Assembly: GCF_002127585.1 (NCBI RefSeq)
Contig: NZ_NEGZ01000034.1
Coordinates: 1 to 46,794, forward strand
Source of the DNA: Janthinobacterium sp. GW458P
GTDB taxonomy: Bacteria > Pseudomonadota > Gammaproteobacteria > Burkholderiales > Burkholderiaceae_D
Direction: 5' to 3'
Length of the DNA stretch: 46,794 nt
Made by a program: the position numbers and the translations under genes. How positions within the stretch are numbered: position 1 is the stretch's first letter; the number at the start of each line of letters is the position of its first letter. The notes under the pieces were generated by a model, which saw nothing but the letters and a program-made list of their open reading frames with translations, was not told the DNA's origin and ran no database searches. Of the stretch, positions 43,943 through 46,794 are shown one piece after another.

Positions 43943-44839
43943 TTACGCCTGGTAAGGCGTTTCCGGCTGGCCGGCCACGTCCACGCGCACGGACAGTACG
44001 TGGCCCGTCAACGGGTAGTCGGCGAGCTCGGCGGCGGAGCGGTTGTGGCTGGCGCTGGTGATGTACAGGGTGCGCAGGTCCGGGCCGCCAAAGGTCACCA
44101 TGGTGGGGCAGCGCACGGGGACGGCGATTTCGCCCAGCAGGTGGCCATCGGGGGCGAAGCGTAAAATCTTGCCGCCTTCAAACATGGCTGCCCAGTAATT
44201 GCCTTCGCTGTCGACAGCCGCGCCATCGGGGCGCCCGCCATAGTCGGCGGCGGTCTTGTCCATGGAAAAGCGCTGGAACGGTTGCGGTGCGGAAATGGCT
44301 CCCGTGGCCGCGTCGAAGTCGAAGCGGTCGATGCGGTGCGTGGTGGTATCCGCGTGGTACATGGTGCGCTTGTCCGGGGAAAAGCCCAGGCCGTTCGACA
44401 CCGTCATGCCGCCGGACCAGACTTTGCGCACCTCTCCCTTTTCCAGCACGAACATTTCCGCCGCCGCGGCGCTGCGCGGCTCGAAAATCGTGCCGACCCA
44501 GAAGCGGCCAGCAGGGTCGACCTTGCCGTCATTGAAGCGCGTGGTGGCCATGTCGAACGGCGCCGGGGCGATGTGCGCCAGGCTGCCCGTCTTCGTGTCC
44601 AAGTGGGCAAAGCCGCTGCGCAGGGCGACGATCAGCCCGCCGCCGGCGTTGATGGCCAGGGCCGACGGTTCTGTCGGCATGGCCCACTGTTCATGCTTGC
44701 CGCTGGCCGGGTGCAGCCGGTGCACGGCACGGCCATCGATGTCAACCCAGTACAGGGCCGCTTCCTTGCCATGCCACAGCGGGCATTCGCCCACTTGCAT
44801 GGGCTTGTCGCTGACTACTTTGATTTCGTAAATATTCAT
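43943..44839 (-). CDS. SMP-30/gluconolactonase/LRE family protein
   Basis: 298 residues, a six-bladed beta-propeller of the SMP-30 family. Family signatures in order: GECPLWHGKEAALYWVDIDG with the metal-binding Glu near residue 18, RFNDGKVDPAGRFWVGT with the Asn/Asp metal site near residue 103, SNGLGFSPDKRTMYHADT and GGRPDGAAVDSEGNYWAAMF. Members hydrolyse sugar lactones with Ca2+ or Zn2+. Lying between zwf and pgi, it may hydrolyse (phospho)gluconolactone made by Zwf in place of Pgl, which is not seen in this window; that role is inference. It is separated from pgi by a 120-nt inverted repeat. Confidence 0.88.
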   Translation of the reverse strand: MNIYEIKVVSDKPMQVGECPLWHGKEAALYWVDIDGRAVHRLHPASGKHEQWAMPTEPSALAINAGGGLIVALRSGFAHLDTKTGSLAHIAPAPFDMATTRFNDGKVDPAGRFWVGTIFEPRSAAAAEMFVLEKGEVRKVWSGGMTVSNGLGFSPDKRTMYHADTTTHRIDRFDFDAATGAISAPQPFQRFSMDKTAADYGGRPDGAAVDSEGNYWAAMFEGGKILRFAPDGHLLGEIAVPVRCPTMVTFGGPDLRTLYITSASHNRSAAELADYPLTGHVLSVRVDVAGQPETPYQA

Positions 44840-44856
44840 CTATTCTTAATGTGGAG

Positions 44857-44976
44857 AACGCTTAACAAAGCCGTAGCGCGCGGAAGGGATAGGTGGCCGA
44901 GAAGCGGAACTGTGCTTGAGCACAGTGAGCATCGCAGGCTGCCTATACCGACGCGCAGCAGGTTTGCTTAGGCGTT
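44857..44976. repeat. 120-bp imperfect inverted-repeat element (attC-like traits)
   Basis: The ends AACGC and GCGTT are complementary. Inward, further pairing blocks are TTAA-CAAA with TTTGCTTA, GCGCG (44876-44880) with CGCGC (44952-44956), ATAGGTGGCC with GGCTGCCTAT, and a perfect core ACTGTGCT-TG-AGCACAGT (44909-44926). The element starts immediately after the pgi stop codon. The minus-strand right end carries GTTAAGC, which fits the integron core GTTRRRY, and the overall plan (long bulged hairpin after a gene) resembles an attC site. The opposite core is only a partial match, and no integrase is present. Confidence 0.65.
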
Positions 44977-44977
44977 A

Positions 44978-46642
44978 TTAGTATGCGGCCTTGGCAGCCT
45001 TCGCCAAGGCAATCAAGCCATTGGTCGAGCTGTCGTGGTGGTCGGGACGGGCTTCGCCCGTCAGCTCGGCCTGGATTTTCTTGGCCAGCACCTTGCCCAG
45101 TTCCACGCCCCACTGGTCGAAACTGTTGACGTTCCACAAGACGCCCTGCACGAAGGTCTTGTGTTCGTACAGCGCGATCAGGGCGCCCAGGGTAGTCGGG
45201 GTCAGCTGGTCCATCAGGATAGTGTTGCTGGGGCGGTTGCCGGGGAAGGTCTTGTGCGGCACCAGCGCTTCGATTTCGCTTTCCGGCAAGCCCTGCGCCT
45301 GCAGATCAAGACGCACTTCCGCCCCCGTCTTGCCTGTCATGAAGGCTTCCGACTGGGCAAAGCAGTTGGCCAGCAGGGCATCGTGGTGACCCGGCAAGTC
45401 GTGCGTGGCGCGCAGGGCAGCGATGAAGTCGATGGGCGTGATGTCCGTACCCTGGTGCAGCAGCTGGAAATACGCGTGCTGCGCATTCGTGCCGCAATCG
45501 CCCCAGATGACGGGGCCGGTGGGCACGTCGACGGGCACGCCATCCCTGGTGACGCCCTTGCCGTTGCTTTCCATGTCCAGCTGTTGCAAATAAGCGGCAA
45601 AGCGGCTCAGGTCCTGGTGGTAGGGCGCGATGGATACGGAGGCGCAGTCGAGGAACTGGCGGTTCCAGAAGCCCACCATGGCCAGCACCACGGGCATGTT
45701 GTCTTCGAGGGGGGCCTGGCGGAAGTGTTGATCCATCGCATGCGCGCCGGCCAGGAAATCGCTAAAGTATTCAAAGCCGACCGACAGCGCGACGGCCAGG
45801 CCGATCGACGACCAGACGGAATAGCGGCCGCCCACCCAGTCCCAGAACGGGAACATGTTTTCCGGCGCAATGCCGAAGTCGACAATGGCTTGCGTGTTCG
45901 TCGACACGGCCACGAAGTGCTTGGCCAGGTCTTGCTCTTCGCCTTCGAGCAGGAACCAGGCGCGCGCCGTGTTGGCGTTGAGCATGGTTTCAGCGGTAAC
46001 AAAGGTTTTCGAGGCCACGATGAACAAGGTCGTTTCAGGATCGACTTTCGACAGGGTCGCTTCCATGTCGTGACCGTCGACGTTGGAAACAAAGTGCATT
46101 TCCAGGCCGGGGTTGGCATACGAGCGCAGCGCCAGGCAAGCCATTTTCGGACCCAGGTCCGAGCCGCCGATGCCGATATTGACGATGTCGCAAATCGGCT
46201 TGCCCGTGTAGCCGAGCCAGCTGCCATTGCGCACCTTGTCCGTAAACGCCTTCACGCGCTGCAGCACATCTTGCACGTCGGCATCGATATCCTGGCCATC
46301 GACCACCAGTTGCGTGCCGCGCGGCGCGCGCAAGGCCGTATGCAGAACGGCCCGATGTTCGGTAAGATTGATTTTCTCGCCAGTGAACATGGCTTCGCGC
46401 TGCGCTTCCACGCCGCGCTCGCGGGCCAGGTCCATCAGCAAGCGCATGGCGGTGCTGTCGACCCTGTTCTTCGAGTAATCGAGCAGCAGGCCGGCCGCAT
46501 CGACTGTCATGCTGGAAAAGCGCGCGGGGTCGGCCGCGAACAGCTGGCGCAGATGCACTTCGCGCAGGCTGGCGCTATGCGCTTGCAGGGACTGGAAACT
46601 GGCGGTGGCGGTAATGGCAGGAGTAGGTGCTGGCTGGCGCAT
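44978..46642 (-). CDS. pgi: Glucose-6-phosphate isomerase
   Basis: 554 residues from ATG 46642 (MRQPAPTPAITATASFQSLQ). This start matches the length and N-terminal register of E. coli Pgi (549 residues). ATG 46693 and 46735 are in frame, but the latter lies at or before the likely transcription start. IGIGGSDLGPKMACLALRSY, the GDCGTNAQHAYFQLLHQGT block with GTNAQHA, and the Pgi signature FDQWGVELGKVLAKKI near the C-terminus are all intact. It interconverts glucose-6-phosphate and fructose-6-phosphate. A HexR-like operator lies about 100 nt upstream. Tandem TAA TAA stop codons border the inverted-repeat element. Confidence 0.95.
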   Translation of the reverse strand: MRQPAPTPAITATASFQSLQAHSASLREVHLRQLFAADPARFSSMTVDAAGLLLDYSKNRVDSTAMRLLMDLARERGVEAQREAMFTGEKINLTEHRAVLHTALRAPRGTQLVVDGQDIDADVQDVLQRVKAFTDKVRNGSWLGYTGKPICDIVNIGIGGSDLGPKMACLALRSYANPGLEMHFVSNVDGHDMEATLSKVDPETTLFIVASKTFVTAETMLNANTARAWFLLEGEEQDLAKHFVAVSTNTQAIVDFGIAPENMFPFWDWVGGRYSVWSSIGLAVALSVGFEYFSDFLAGAHAMDQHFRQAPLEDNMPVVLAMVGFWNRQFLDCASVSIAPYHQDLSRFAAYLQQLDMESNGKGVTRDGVPVDVPTGPVIWGDCGTNAQHAYFQLLHQGTDITPIDFIAALRATHDLPGHHDALLANCFAQSEAFMTGKTGAEVRLDLQAQGLPESEIEALVPHKTFPGNRPSNTILMDQLTPTTLGALIALYEHKTFVQGVLWNVNSFDQWGVELGKVLAKKIQAELTGEARPDHHDSSTNGLIALAKAAKAAY

Positions 46643-46743
46643 GGCGGTCGGCTTGGGTGCTTGTCTCGGTTGAAAGGGGCACGGCGCGTTCATCGTGGCG
46701 AACGGGGTGCCGGCGTTGGTGTGAGAATAATACATCAGAAAAA

Positions 46744-46758
46744 CGTAATTTCACTACA
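46744..46758 (-). promoter_or_regulatory. Putative HexR operator upstream of pgi
   Basis: Minus strand TGTAGTGAAATTACG, matching the two zwf elements in the shared core YGTAGTRAAWTTWC. A -10-like TATTAT follows at 46732-46727 on the minus strand, so the operator would cover the -35 region of pgi. Confidence 0.55.
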
Positions 46759-46794
46759 GTTTGTGGCGGGGAGCCGATTTTGTTGTGCTTTTTT

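Overview
The window looks like a chromosomal segment of a GC-rich, flagellated, Gram-negative betaproteobacterium, most likely Oxalobacteraceae (Janthinobacterium/Duganella/Massilia type). That is inferred from the flagellar gene order, the gmk-rpoZ-spoT and rdgB-hemW arrangements, the HexR-controlled zwf/pgi genes and the GGGTCGGACCC-type REP palindromes. No tRNA, rRNA or CRISPR array was seen.

Layout. (1) 1-6185, minus strand: late flagellar block fliC-flaG-fliD-fliS-fliT-fliK (fliK is cut by the window edge), with sigma-28-type promoters before fliC and fliD and hairpin terminators after fliC and flaG. (2) 6434-10685, plus strand: three genes overlapping by ATGA (a TPR/SPINDLY O-GlcNAc-transferase-like glycosyltransferase, a UDP-glucuronate decarboxylase/UDP-xylose synthase-like SDR and a sugar C-methyltransferase-like enzyme), best read as a flagellin glycosylation cassette. 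(3) 10775-15364, minus strand: a membrane protein, a NarX-type PAS histidine kinase, a NarL-type regulator and a diguanylate cyclase. (4) 15460-25000: housekeeping genes greB, a REP-associated tyrosine transposase with a REP palindrome, spoT-rpoZ-gmk, doxX-like, yicC, rph, rdgB and hemW. (5) 24959-30243, minus strand: a TPR lipoprotein, a chemoreceptor with a C-terminal CheR/CheB tether, a patatin-like protein and transaldolase.

(6) 30437-39759, plus strand: an orphan type VI secretion island. It holds vgrG, a DUF4123 adaptor, a DUF3304 lipoprotein, a DUF2235/Tle1-type phospholipase effector, then an array of further DUF3304 proteins (five in total) mixed with decayed effector fragments. Three of the lipoproteins are recent, mosaic duplicates. 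The last one lies between two imperfect copies of the 3' end of hexR. This is the most unusual part of the window: an immunity-gene array apparently growing by recombination at the hexR border.

(7) 39903-46794: hexR, zwf, cheV, an SMP-30/gluconolactonase-like gene and pgi. Three similar 15-bp elements, two over the zwf promoter and one before pgi, look like HexR operators. Together with tal on the other side of the island they form a glucose-6-phosphate / pentose-phosphate / Entner-Doudoroff entry regulon that the T6SS island now splits. A 120-bp imperfect inverted repeat with some attC-like traits sits between pgi and the SMP-30 gene.
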